A stretch of 64,000 bases of DNA from Auricularia sp. M13 (taxonomy: Eukaryota; Basidiomycota; Agaricomycetes; Auriculariales; Auriculariaceae), in the NCBI GenBank assembly GCA_037042915.1, contig CM073196.1:62001-126000 (forward strand). Reading direction: 5' to 3'. The notes beneath the pieces are model-generated. The model did not search any database, was not told where the DNA came from, and saw nothing but the letters and a program-made list of their open reading frames with translations. This document shows, piece after piece, positions 1-8,419 of the stretch; the first letter of the stretch is position 1, and every line of letters starts with the position of its first letter. The position numbers and the translations under genes are program-made.

Positions 1-221
1 ACAGGCGCTGAGCACTGCTTCGCACGCAATCAAACTGAATACAGTGCGCCGGTTGAACGTTGAACACTGGCAATTGCGGCTCACGAGAGCTCGCCTCAAT
101 CGCCTGATTGGTCTCTTGCAAGACCAGCGATCCCGCGCCATCCTCGCACGTCCAGAGACGAGTGTGTCAACGCGAGGATGAATGTGTGACAGACTGCGGT
201 GCCTTTGAACAACTTCACCGT
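1..221. other. left flank, no gene recognised
   Basis: I see no convincing coding sequence, repeat or RNA gene here. It ends at the 5-bp target site of the retrotransposon. Confidence 0.4.
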
Positions 222-226
222 CGACT
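222..226. repeat. 5-bp target-site duplication, left copy (CGACT)
   Basis: CGACT lies directly against the left LTR at 222-226 and is repeated at 6416-6420 directly after the right LTR. Five bp is the usual target duplication for Ty3/gypsy integrases. Confidence 0.92.
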
Positions 227-553
227 TGTGAGAGCTCGCTACGTCGGAGCGAGATCACGCGAGGTCGAGGTCGTGCGAGGTCGAGGCGAGGCAGCGAGAG
301 TGCAAAGAGAAATCTAAGCGGTGTTGCAAGCGTACTGTAACTACAAATGAGACTGAGGAATATATACAATCGGACGAGGGACAGGAGAGATCAGGCGGAA
401 TGAGAATATGAGAGTACGGACCGAGATATAGTGTACATGGATAACGGGATCATCGGAAGAGGTCATCGCGAACGGGACTGATGACGGGGAGCACGGGGCG
501 TGCGAGGCGGGCGTCGGGAGCCGGGTGATGCGTGCGGGGACCGTGCCATCACA
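227..553 (-). repeat. 3' LTR
   Basis: 327 bp, identical by eye to 6089-6415. On the element strand it starts TGTGATGG and ends CTCTCACA. It follows the polypurine tract, and its third to fifth bases supply the pol stop codon. Confidence 0.93.
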
Positions 554-3500
554 GTATCCCCCTCTTGCGGCGAGGATCCGGTGGAGGATCCTGCAAGCCA
601 GCGCGAGGTTTGGCCTTGCGTCCGGAGCGCGTCGTGGTGACGGGTGGGACGACGTATTGTGTGCGCTGAGATACGGAGCGGACAGGCGGAGGGGTGGGAA
701 TGCGGGCGGGCTCGATGCGTCTGACGGGCTGAGAGTCGACGGGCAAGGCGTCTGCTGCGGCGGGCGAGACGGAGCGTGGCGTGCGAACGTCGTCTGAGGC
801 GTGCGAGGGCGCGTCGGGAATGGATGCGTGGATGAGTTCACCGACGAACGCGTGCGGGCGCGGAATAGACGGATGACGACGGTGGAAACGCTCGATGAGT
901 TCGTTGCAGCGGCGCGGCAGGTCAGAGAAAGGCACCCAGGAGCGCTCGGACTCGGGCAGGTCGGCCCAGTTGACGAGATAGTCGACGCGGCGTCCGATGC
1001 GGCGGCAATCGACGATGTCGTCCACAATTGGCACCAACCCGTTCTCCTCGTCATCGAGATGAATGGGTGCGAAGCGGGGCGCGGGGGAACGGTCAGGAAT
1101 TACAGACGGATCTTCAAAGGGTTCTAGAAGTGAGACGTGAAATACGGGATGTAAACGAGACATAGAAGCGGGGAGACGTAGCCTATATACGAGAGGAGAG
1201 TATTTCTTGATAATCTTGTATGGACCGATGCGGCGGTAATCGAGTTTGTCGGATGGACGAGTTGTTTTGATGTTGCAGCGGCGAAGCCAGACGAGATCAT
1301 TTTCTTGGAAGTCGGGAGGCGGAATACGATGGCGGTTGGCGAAGAGCGAGTACATATCTTGAGCGTGCTGGATTTCGGCCTTGAGTTCGGCTTGGATGGT
1401 GGCGAGACGTTTAGCGAGAGATTCGGCGGACGGGTTGCTGGCGGGCACAGAGAACGAAGGAGTGAACGAAGGGTGGAAACCGTAGTTGGCAAAGAATGGT
1501 GAGACGTTGGTCGAAGAGTTGCGAAGATTGTTGAACGAGAATTCGGCGAGCGGCAAGTAATCGACCCAGTCGTCCTGCTGATACGAAACGTAGGCGCGGA
1601 GAGTTGCTTCGATTGTCTGGTTCGTGCGCTCGGTTTGACCGTCGGACTGCGGGTGGTACGCGGTCGACGTGTTGGACTTGATACCGAGGTGCGAGAGAAG
1701 TGCGCGCCAGAATTGAGAGACGAAGATTGGGCCGCGGTCTGAGACGATGGACTGCGGCAGTCCGTGAAGCCTGAAGATGTGAGTAACAAAAAGACGAGCT
1801 AAATCTTCAGCGGTAATGGACTCGACGGTGGGAATGAGGTGGCAAAGCTTGGTCATGCGATCACACACCACGAGGATAGAGTCGCAGCCGTGCGAGAGTG
1901 GCAGCTTGACGATGAGATCCACTGAGATCGACGACCAGGGCATCGCCGGAATGGGCAGCGGTTGCAGAAGGCCATACGGCGGGTGGCGCTCAGATTTGGT
2001 GCGTTTGCAGGTGACACATGTCGCGACGTAGATGCGGACGAAGCGTGATATGCCAGGCCATGAGAAGTCGCGTTGTACGAGCTCCAGCGTGCGGATACGG
2101 CCAGGGTGTCCTGCGATGACAGAGTCGTGACGTGAGTGCAGGATTTCAGCGCGCAGTGGTTCGGGCACGAAGAGTCGCCCGTTGTGATAGACCGTGCCAT
2201 TTGCCTCTTTGAAGAGCGAATTGGGCGCTAGTAAGCCCTCGCGCCATTCTGTGTCAGTCTTGTACGCGTGGAGGAACTTGTCACGGAGCTCGGAGGAGTC
2301 GAGAATAAAAAGCGAGGGTGGTGCGTACGTAGTGGCAATGGAATCCGTGACAGCGGGTACGCGATGCGGATAGAGATCAGCGTAGTGCTGAGGTTTGAGC
2401 AGCGACTGATGCTGGAGGCGCAGGACGTCATCCCCCTCTTGAGGAACGTAGTCAGCGCGTCGAGAAGGCGCGTCCGCGGGATTTTGAACGCCGGGCAAGT
2501 GTGCGAGCTTGAAATTAAATTCGGTGAGAAACATTGACCAGCGCGCTTGGCGCCGGTTCAAGGAACGAGAATCCATAAAGTACTCAAGATTTTTATGATC
2601 ACACGAGACGTGGATCGGGTCTTGTGTGCCAATAAGCCAGTGTTGCCATTCGCGGAATGCTTCGACGACGCCGAGGAGTTCCTTGTCGTGTACGTCGTAA
2701 TTGATTTCTGCGGGTGAGAATTTGCGGGAGTAGAAGGCAACAGGGTGTAGATCGCCGGCGTCGTCAGGCTGGTGGAGAATTGCGGCCATCGCGAAGTCGG
2801 ATGCGTCGGTCACGACGGTGCAGGCGCGCTCGAAATCGAAATGCCGGAGGACCGGACCCGAAAGGAACGCGGTCTTGAGCTTCTCGAACGCGGCGAGCGC
2901 ATCGTCGGGGAGCGCGAACGAAGCGCGAGGGTCGGGATTGAGCGTCTTGTGAGTGAGACGATTGAGTGGTATGACGGTCTCGGCGTAATGGTCGATGAAG
3001 CGTCTGTAAAAGTTTGTGAATCCCAAAAATGACTGGATCTCCTTGACTGAGCGCGGAGGACGCCAGTCGGAGATGGTTGCAAGTTTCTGGGGATGCATGC
3101 GAAGCCCGTCAGTCGACAAGAGGAATCCGAGGTACTTCACCTCGGTCTTGGCGAACTCGCATTTGTCGACGTTTGCGTAGAGTTTAGCTTTGCGTAGGCG
3201 TTCGAGGACCATGCGGACATGACGGGTGTGCTCTTCTGCATCGCGCGAGAAGATAAGTATGTCGTCCAAGTAGACGACACAGCAAATGTCGAGGAGATCG
3301 CGTAGCGTGTCTTGGATGAACGACTGAAAATTGGCCGGAGCATTGGTCAGCCCAAAGGGCATGACGCAGTACTCAAACAAGCCGTAGTGAGTTCTGAACG
3401 CAGTCTTCCATTCGTCTCCTTCTGCAATGCGTACCAAGTTATAGGCGTGCTTGAGGTCGAGCTTGGTGAAGACCTTGCAGCCGCGAACATTGGAGAGCAA

Positions 3501-4883
3501 ATCGTTGACGAGTGGGAGAGGGAAGCGGTTCTTCTTCGTGATTTTGTTGAGTGCACGATAGTCGACGCAAAGTCGAAGATCGCCGTTCTTCTTCTTGGCG
3601 AAGAGGATGGGCGAAGCGGCCGAGGAGTGCGACTTGCGGATGAAGCCCTTGGCCAAGTTCTTCTCGATCCACACGAAGAGTGCGGCACGTTCGTCGCGCG
3701 ACAGTGAATACAGCGGGCCGAACGGAGGTGTCTTGCCGTCTTCAATGTCGATTTTGAGGTCGTACGGACGATGATCTGCGAGGTGTTCAGCTTCCTCGGC
3801 AGAGAAGACGTCCGCGAAGTCTTTGAGATCGTCTGGCAGTGCCTCAGCAGCCTTGTCAGGCGGCAGGGGGTCAGAATCGTCTGGAAATAGATCGTCAGTA
3901 GTACGAGGCGGTGTCTCACCGCAGGGAGCGTCAGTTGACGTCGAGTTGATCTGCTCGGCGGCAAGCCGAGCGCCGATCTGGAAATCGTTGAGGTAACTCA
4001 AAACACCTACCTCCTTGTTCTTCGCGACCTTGCAGAAGCGCTTCCAGGGAAGTAGTTCGATGTTGGGACTGGGGTCGAAGACTGGGGGCTTGATGACGGT
4101 GGCACCGGCGACGAAGGAAGCGAAGGAACCAGTGTGACGATGGCCAGGCTGGTCCGTGGGCGGCGAGGAGTCCGAGGGTGCGTCCGCTGGCTGGGTAGCT
4201 AATCCAGGGTCGCGCGGAACGCGAAGACACTCGATGTGAGCCGGGTAGTACGGTTGGAAGCCGTACCGCTCGTTGTCTTCTTCGGAGTACGAGAGTGCGG
4301 CGGTCTGACGTTGGCCAGTTTGCGGCAGCGAGGCGTCGAGAGTGTGATCCTGTGGATTGCATTTAGAAAGATCAATATGTTGACGCACCCAGTCAATGGC
4401 GGGGTTGTGGCGTTGCAGCCAGTCCATGCCGAGAATGACGGGGTACGGGCAAGTGATGAGGCCGAGACGGAGATATTCGTGGTGAGAACCACATGAGAGT
4501 CGTACCATAGTGTCGTGAGTCATGAGACCCGACACTAGAGGGCGGTCGTCGATGGTGTAGACAGGGCGAGGTTCGGGAAGGCGAGTGAGCGGAACTTGAT
4601 GGTTCTTGACGAACTCGAGCGAAATAAAAGAGTGAGTGGCACCGCAGTCAATAAAAGCATACGTGCGAATTGTCCTGCGGTCGGGAAGAGTGATTGAGAT
4701 CGAGATGAAGAGGTGCTGAGCCGAGCGGGGCGCCGCACGAATGTGGGCACCAAACACATATCGTGGAGCCGATTTCGGGCGCACGATCCAATTGCCGGAT
4801 GCTGAGCGCGAGAAATCGTCTTCTTGCAGCTTCCTAACGGGCCCCGAAGACGCGGAAGCGTCAATTACGCCTTCGGGCTGGCT
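549..4883 (-). CDS. Pol polyprotein (protease-RT-RNase H-integrase-chromodomain)
   Basis: Pol is in the -1 frame relative to gag. It stays open upstream to the slippery site, so it is probably made as a Gag-Pol fusion rather than from its own start; the coordinate begins at the first codon after the predicted slip. Counting from the GTG codon at 4784: aspartic protease DCGAT (about residue 46); reverse transcriptase with YLDD (505-508); RNase H with VTDAS (658-662); integrase with an HHCC zinc site (H885, H893, C923, C926) and D956, D1016, E1052; a chromodomain at about 1252-1305 (YLVNW, SWVP); then a proline-rich tail. All catalytic residues are present and there is no internal stop. The last codons lie in the polypurine tract and the stop in the 3' LTR. 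The chromodomain predicts targeting to H3K9-methylated chromatin by family knowledge. Confidence 0.94.
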   Translation of the reverse strand, partial: SQPEGVIDASASSGPVRKLQEDDFSRSASGNWIVRPKSAPRYVFGAHIRAAPRSAQHLFISISITLPDRRTIRTYAFIDCGATHSFISLEFVKNHQVPLTRLPEPRPVYTIDDRPLVSGLMTHDTMVRLSCGSHHEYLRLGLITCPYPVILGMDWLQRHNPAIDWVRQHIDLSKCNPQDHTLDASLPQTGQRQTAALSYSEEDNERYGFQPYYPAHIECLRVPRDPGLATQPADAPSDSSPPTDQPGHRHTGSFASFVAGATVIKPPVFDPSPNIELLPWKRFCKVAKNKEVGVLSYLNDFQIGARLAAEQINSTSTDAPCGETPPRTTDDLFPDDSDPLPPDKAAEALPDDLKDFADVFSAEEAEHLADHRPYDLKIDIEDGKTPPFGPLYSLSRDERAALFVWIEKNLAKGFIRKSHSSAASPILFAKKKNGDLRLCVDYRALNKITKKNRFPLPLVNDLLSNVRGCKVFTKLDLKHAYNLVRIAEGDEWKTAFRTHYGLFEYCVMPFGLTNAPANFQSFIQDTLRDLLDICCVVYLDDILIFSRDAEEHTRHVRMVLERLRKAKLYANVDKCEFAKTEVKYLGFLLSTDGLRMHPQKLATISDWRPPRSVKEIQSFLGFTNFYRRFIDHYAETVIPLNRLTHKTLNPDPRASFALPDDALAAFEKLKTAFLSGPVLRHFDFERACTVVTDASDFAMAAILHQPDDAGDLHPVAFYSRKFSPAEINYDVHDKELLGVVEAFREWQHWLIGTQDPIHVSCDHKNLEYFMDSRSLNRRQARWSMFLTEFNFKLAHLPGVQNPADAPSRRADYVPQEGDDVLRLQHQSLLKPQHYADLYPHRVPAVTDSIATTYAPPSLFILDSSELRDKFLHAYKTDTEWREGLLAPNSLFKEANGTVYHNGRLFVPEPLRAEILHSRHDSVIAGHPGRIRTLELVQRDFSWPGISRFVRIYVATCVTCKRTKSERHPPYGLLQPLPIPAMPWSSISVDLIVKLPLSHGCDSILVVCDRMTKLCHLIPTVESITAEDLARLFVTHIFRLHGLPQSIVSDRGPIFVSQFWRALLSHLGIKSNTSTAYHPQSDGQTERTNQTIEATLRAYVSYQQDDWVDYLPLAEFSFNNLRNSSTNVSPFFANYGFHPSFTPSFSVPASNPSAESLAKRLATIQAELKAEIQHAQDMYSLFANRHRIPPPDFQENDLVWLRRCNIKTTRPSDKLDYRRIGPYKIIKKYSPLVYRLRLPASMSRLHPVFHVSLLEPFEDPSVIPDRSPAPRFAPIHLDDEENGLVPIVDDIVDCRRIGRRVDYLVNWADLPESERSWVPFSDLPRRCNELIERFHRRHPSIPRPHAFVGELIHASIPDAPSHASDDVRTPRSVSPAAADALPVDSQPVRRIEPARIPTPPPVRSVSQRTQYVVPPVTTTRSGRKAKPRAGLQDPPPDPRRKRGIL
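557..566 (-). other. polypurine tract for plus-strand priming
   Basis: On the element strand AAGAGGGGGA lies three bases before the 3' LTR, the expected place for the plus-strand primer. The same bases encode the C-terminal residues of Pol. Confidence 0.8.
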
Positions 4884-6016
4884 TTTCCCGCCGATTTGTC
4901 GGTCGCGGCGACGATGCGAATGCGAGATTTGTTCTTGACGTCCTCAGGGGCGGTAGGGCAGTTGAAGATCTTGTATTCGCCCGAGCCGCACCAGAAGCAG
5001 AGGTTGTTGGCGAGGCGGCGAGCTTTCTCCTTGAGGCGGTCGGCAGGCGACAGTTTAGACATCTTGACGGCGTCAACCTGCATGGGCGTGTCCGTCGGGA
5101 GGGAGACGGTTTCGTTGGAGCCGGACGAGGTCGTCGACGATGTGTGAGGCGAATTGGAGGGCTGAGAACGCCAGAATGAGGAGGATGAGCCGCCGCGTTG
5201 ATTAGACGCTGAGCGGTTTGAGTTATTGGCGGTATTGCCATTGCCCTGCGAACTGGATGAGTTCTTGTTGTTATTGGACTTACCTTCAGTCTTTGAATGG
5301 TTGTCAACGCTGCGGATGCGTGCCTCCGCGGAGGTAGCGGCTTTCTGCAGGTCGTGTAGCTTGGTCGGACGGTCGATGTTGCGGAAGACGTCCTTGATCT
5401 CCTGCTTCAAGCCGTTAAAGAACGATTTGCACTTGGTGAATTCTGAGAGATCAAGATACGAAGCATACTCGTTGAAGCGGGCAGCGTAATTGGAGACGTT
5501 ACCGGATTGCTTCAAGTTCTCGAGCTTGGCGTCCATCGTTTCGACCAGGTTGGCGTCGGCGAAATGAGTCTTGAAGTTCTGAACGAACAGAGCATAATCC
5601 GTAAGGCTGGGATCGTTCTGAACGCGTAGGCCTTGATAGTACGACCAGCCGGGCCCCTTGCCCAAGTTTGACGCGAAGAACTTGACTTTCGTCGCGTCGT
5701 CAGGAAGTTGAGCAGTCTGCGCGTCGATGCGAAGTTGGACATTGAAGAGGAACGACTCGAGGCTGGCGGCCTTGCCATCGAACGGCTCGACGTCGTGATC
5801 GAAACGCAGGGTGGGTGCGCGTGCAGCAGGAACGTTCGCGGGACCAGAACCGGCCGGCGCGGCAACGTGCACAACCGGCGCGGGAAATGCAGCCGCGAAC
5901 GCTGCCGCATCAATTTGAATTGTTGGTGCGCGATTCTGTAAATCGTGAATAAGCTGCGCCTGGACGTTGATCTGGTTGATCAAGTCCTCCATAGTGACTT
6001 GGGTGGCTTCAGGCAT
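4865..6016 (-). CDS. Gag polyprotein
   Basis: 383 aa from the first ATG, at 6016; the frame is open a few codons further up through a GTG. It has an N-terminal coiled stretch, a central retrotransposon Gag domain (about residues 85-235, with WSYYQGL, FFNGLK and FRNI-type motifs), a Ser/Asn/Gln-rich linker, and one C-terminal knuckle reading CFWCGSGEYKIFNC. The normal knuckle is CX2CX4HX4C; here the His position is Tyr, which should weaken zinc and RNA binding. A slippery heptamer lies 15 nt before the stop and leads into pol. Gag forms the virus-like particle and packages the RNA. Confidence 0.9.
   Translation of the reverse strand: MPEATQVTMEDLINQINVQAQLIHDLQNRAPTIQIDAAAFAAAFPAPVVHVAAPAGSGPANVPAARAPTLRFDHDVEPFDGKAASLESFLFNVQLRIDAQTAQLPDDATKVKFFASNLGKGPGWSYYQGLRVQNDPSLTDYALFVQNFKTHFADANLVETMDAKLENLKQSGNVSNYAARFNEYASYLDLSEFTKCKSFFNGLKQEIKDVFRNIDRPTKLHDLQKAATSAEARIRSVDNHSKTEGKSNNNKNSSSSQGNGNTANNSNRSASNQRGGSSSSFWRSQPSNSPHTSSTTSSGSNETVSLPTDTPMQVDAVKMSKLSPADRLKEKARRLANNLCFWCGSGEYKIFNCPTAPEDVKNKSRIRIVAATDKSAGKASPKA
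4883..4889 (-). promoter_or_regulatory. -1 ribosomal frameshift slippery heptamer (G GGA AAA)
   Basis: On the element strand the gag frame reads G GGA AAA, a perfect X XXY YYZ heptamer, 15 nt before the gag stop at 4865-4867. The pol frame is open at this point in exactly the -1 frame and continues to 549. I did not establish a downstream pseudoknot. Confidence 0.75.
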
Positions 6017-6073
6017 GGTGACGTCGTCAGTGGTCACGGGTCAAAGAAGCACTTATCGTGAATGGGTGCTTGG

Positions 6074-6086
6074 AGTACGCTTGCAA
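6074..6086 (-). other. self-priming primer-binding site (Tf1 type)
   Basis: The 13 bases just inside the 5' LTR (6074-6086, plus-strand AGTACGCTTGCAA) are the exact reverse complement of 6186-6198 inside the LTR, where the transcript is predicted to start. The RNA 5' end could therefore fold back and prime cDNA synthesis without a tRNA, as known for Tf1 of fission yeast. Two bases separate the site from the LTR. Confidence 0.75.
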
Positions 6087-6088
6087 AC

Positions 6089-6415
6089 TGTGAGAGCTCG
6101 CTACGTCGGAGCGAGATCACGCGAGGTCGAGGTCGTGCGAGGTCGAGGCGAGGCAGCGAGAGTGCAAAGAGAAATCTAAGCGGTGTTGCAAGCGTACTGT
6201 AACTACAAATGAGACTGAGGAATATATACAATCGGACGAGGGACAGGAGAGATCAGGCGGAATGAGAATATGAGAGTACGGACCGAGATATAGTGTACAT
6301 GGATAACGGGATCATCGGAAGAGGTCATCGCGAACGGGACTGATGACGGGGAGCACGGGGCGTGCGAGGCGGGCGTCGGGAGCCGGGTGATGCGTGCGGG
6401 GACCGTGCCATCACA
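6089..6415 (-). repeat. 5' LTR
   Basis: 327 bp, identical by eye to 227-553. It contains the element promoter: TATATA at 6223-6228 and predicted transcript start near 6198, giving U3 of about 217 bp and R-U5 of about 110 bp. Confidence 0.93.
6198..6228 (-). promoter_or_regulatory. LTR promoter: TATA box and predicted start site
   Basis: On the element strand TATATA (6228-6223) lies 25-30 bases upstream of 6198, where the 13-nt block complementary to the primer site begins. TATA spacing and self-primer position independently point to the same start. Confidence 0.65.
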
Positions 6416-6420
6416 CGACT
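6416..6420. repeat. 5-bp target-site duplication, right copy (CGACT)
   Basis: Matches 222-226 exactly and abuts the right LTR. Confidence 0.92.
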
Positions 6421-6962
6421 CCGGAAAACACGGAAGTGAAGCAGTTGAAACTGCAGTGCAGACCCGTTCATAAGGCGCAACAAATAATAACGCGGCGAAG
6501 AGCGAGACTAGCGACGCCAGAGCGGTTATTGCCACGATGCCAGTCTCGCAGTCGCCCAATTTAGACATACTGTACCAGGCGCGGGACTGCGTGCCGCGCA
6601 ACGTCGTCGAGACTCGAGGACGGCGGTCCAGAATTTCACGTGCGAGCAGCTACGCGCGGCTGGTCGTGTTGATATTGCCCTTTCCCACATTGAAATGATG
6701 ATTCAATATCCAAGGAGCGCATATCACTCACATTCGGCCCCAAAAGCAGCGCTAGAAGCCACGTGAACCGGCAGCGTCGATGCTGGAGAGAGATGCTGAG
6801 ATCGCTCGCCGGAGAGCCTTTGAGCGTACGACCGGACAGCACCGACCAGACACGACGGTATGGTACAGTAGACACGCCGAGTGCAATTATGAGAGTGAAT
6901 TGTCCCGATGCAGCTCAAATCTCACCCTCTTTCAGCTAGTATCTACATCAGCAAACGCTTTC
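6421..6962. other. intergenic, no gene seen
   Basis: About 540 bp between the retrotransposon and the 3' end of the next minus-strand gene. I see no coding frame with splice support. Confidence 0.4.
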
Positions 6963-8419
6963 CTAATGCCGATTCTGAAAATGTGATATCTTCTCGACTA
7001 CGTGCTGGAGATGCTCGGTGGCACCTGGGGGACTGCTTAGAGAGCCGAGCCCAGTGCTCGTAGCGGCATGCACAAGCGGCGATATGTTGTCCAGTGATTG
7101 AGCTTTCTTTATCCCTGGAATCCAGACGGACCGCAGGTACTCTCTGCGCTGCAGATTAGCACCAAGAAAATGCGAGAAGTCGGGGTGTGCGGAACTTACG
7201 GGTCAGGACCTTCGGAAAGGATGTGCTTTATGTCCAAGTACAGGCCGTAACGGTCCAACTCCGGACCCAGGGTGCTCGCCCTCATCATATACAGATCTGC
7301 AGCCTCCGCGTAAGTCCGAGCCGAATTCTCGCGTCTCTGGACGGATTTCCGCTGTTGCGCGCGACAGCGGGCCGTATTCCCCTGGCAATTGCACTGCTCA
7401 TCGAAGGTGTGCCGCCGCTCAAGCAAGAATTTTAGAACATGATCGAATTCGGAGACCTGCGGTCGCGTGCCGATGAGGACTTGCCATTGCCCGAATGCCG
7501 CGTCTTTGAAGAACATGCAGCTCATTTGGATGCCGCAGTACCTGCGGATCGTAAGTAGTGGTACATATTTCCCCGCTGCACTGGGCGGCCCACCTGATGT
7601 CCAAGGGTGTCTTTCTCTGAATATGGTTCAGACATTTCTCCCACGACAGCTGCCACCAGCGGTCCGCGATGAAGCGCTTGAGGTCGAAGTCGATGAGCCC
7701 CTTCCACACCTCGCAGAGCCGCTGTCCACTGGTCAGTACAAATTATCAACGCGCGGCGGCTATATCAGACCTCAAGCGATGTTCGCGCCAGCGGCTGATA
7801 GTACGCCCCGGACTCGTAGAACAGGAAGGATGGCACACCGACGTCAAATCGGATTTGTATGTCTTGGAGAACGCTGCAGATGCGCCCAAGAGTTGCGCCT
7901 TGCAGGTGGAGCTGGTCCTCAATCGCGTGCTGATTGTGGCTGCGAAGAATAGTTAGTCGATCGGGCCTGCACGCGCGAGCGGACGAACGCCTGAGATAAA
8001 CCCAAATACAATTGGATGACGTTGACCTGGTCGGTGAGGACGCGGCGAAGTCCCTCGACCTGCGTCTTGCTGCCAAGGATGCACCATGCAACGCTGCCCA
8101 AATGCTTCTGCCACCCCGACCCCGAGCAACGCGCGTCGGCTTGCTTGATCCGCTGGAGGATCGCACGCAGCGTCTCGCGACAGCGTGCAAGCGCAGCACC
8201 GATGCCGTTGATGATGTCGGGCCGTAGCGTTTTGCGCTGTCGCTCGACGAATGTTTGGATGTTCTGCAGGGCGCTGACGAAGATGTCGACGTCTGCGGCA
8301 AGCGTCTTGATCTCGGCGCAGGCGCCCGTCGCCTCGTCCAGTTCTGCGCGCAGCTGCCATGCGAGCTGAAGGACTGTGACGATATCGCCGAACGAGCCGA
8401 AGGTAAAAGCGACGGACAT
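6963..8419 (-). CDS. STAND-type N-terminal domain-like protein, paralogue A
   Basis: Five exons on the minus strand: 8419-7985, 7929-7771, 7721-7594, 7541-7200, 7143-6963, giving 414 aa with consistent phases. Exon 1 (145 codons) is an alpha-helical region starting with FTFGSFGDIV and VLQLAWQL. It resembles the helical N-terminal domain found on many agaricomycete STAND or ubiquitin-like-domain proteins; that link is from memory. No NACHT, kinase or TIR motif follows. Later conserved blocks are IRFDVGVPSF and FFKDAAFGQW. Introns are 51-56 nt, the first with a CTAAC branch point. The paralogue at 14296-15836 has the same exon 1 length and intron positions, which supports the model. Function unknown. 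Confidence 0.7.

Larger units (their letters stand above)
227..6415 (-). mobile_element. complete Ty3/gypsy chromodomain LTR retrotransposon
   Basis: A 6,189-bp element on the minus strand: 5' LTR, self-primer site, gag, pol (protease, reverse transcriptase, RNase H, integrase, chromodomain), polypurine tract, 3' LTR. The LTRs are 327 bp each and read identical by eye, begin TGTG and end CACA, and the flanks carry the 5-bp duplication CGACT. Pol order with integrase after RNase H, plus the C-terminal chromodomain, places it among the chromoviruses of the Tf1/sushi-like branch. All pol catalytic motifs are present and both frames are open, so the copy looks young and may be autonomous. One possible defect is a His-to-Tyr change in the Gag zinc knuckle. 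Confidence 0.95.

Noticed and set aside
341-1789. Frames overlapping pol in other frames or strand
   Set aside because: Shadows of the pol coding sequence; Ser/Arg/Pro-rich translations with no motif.
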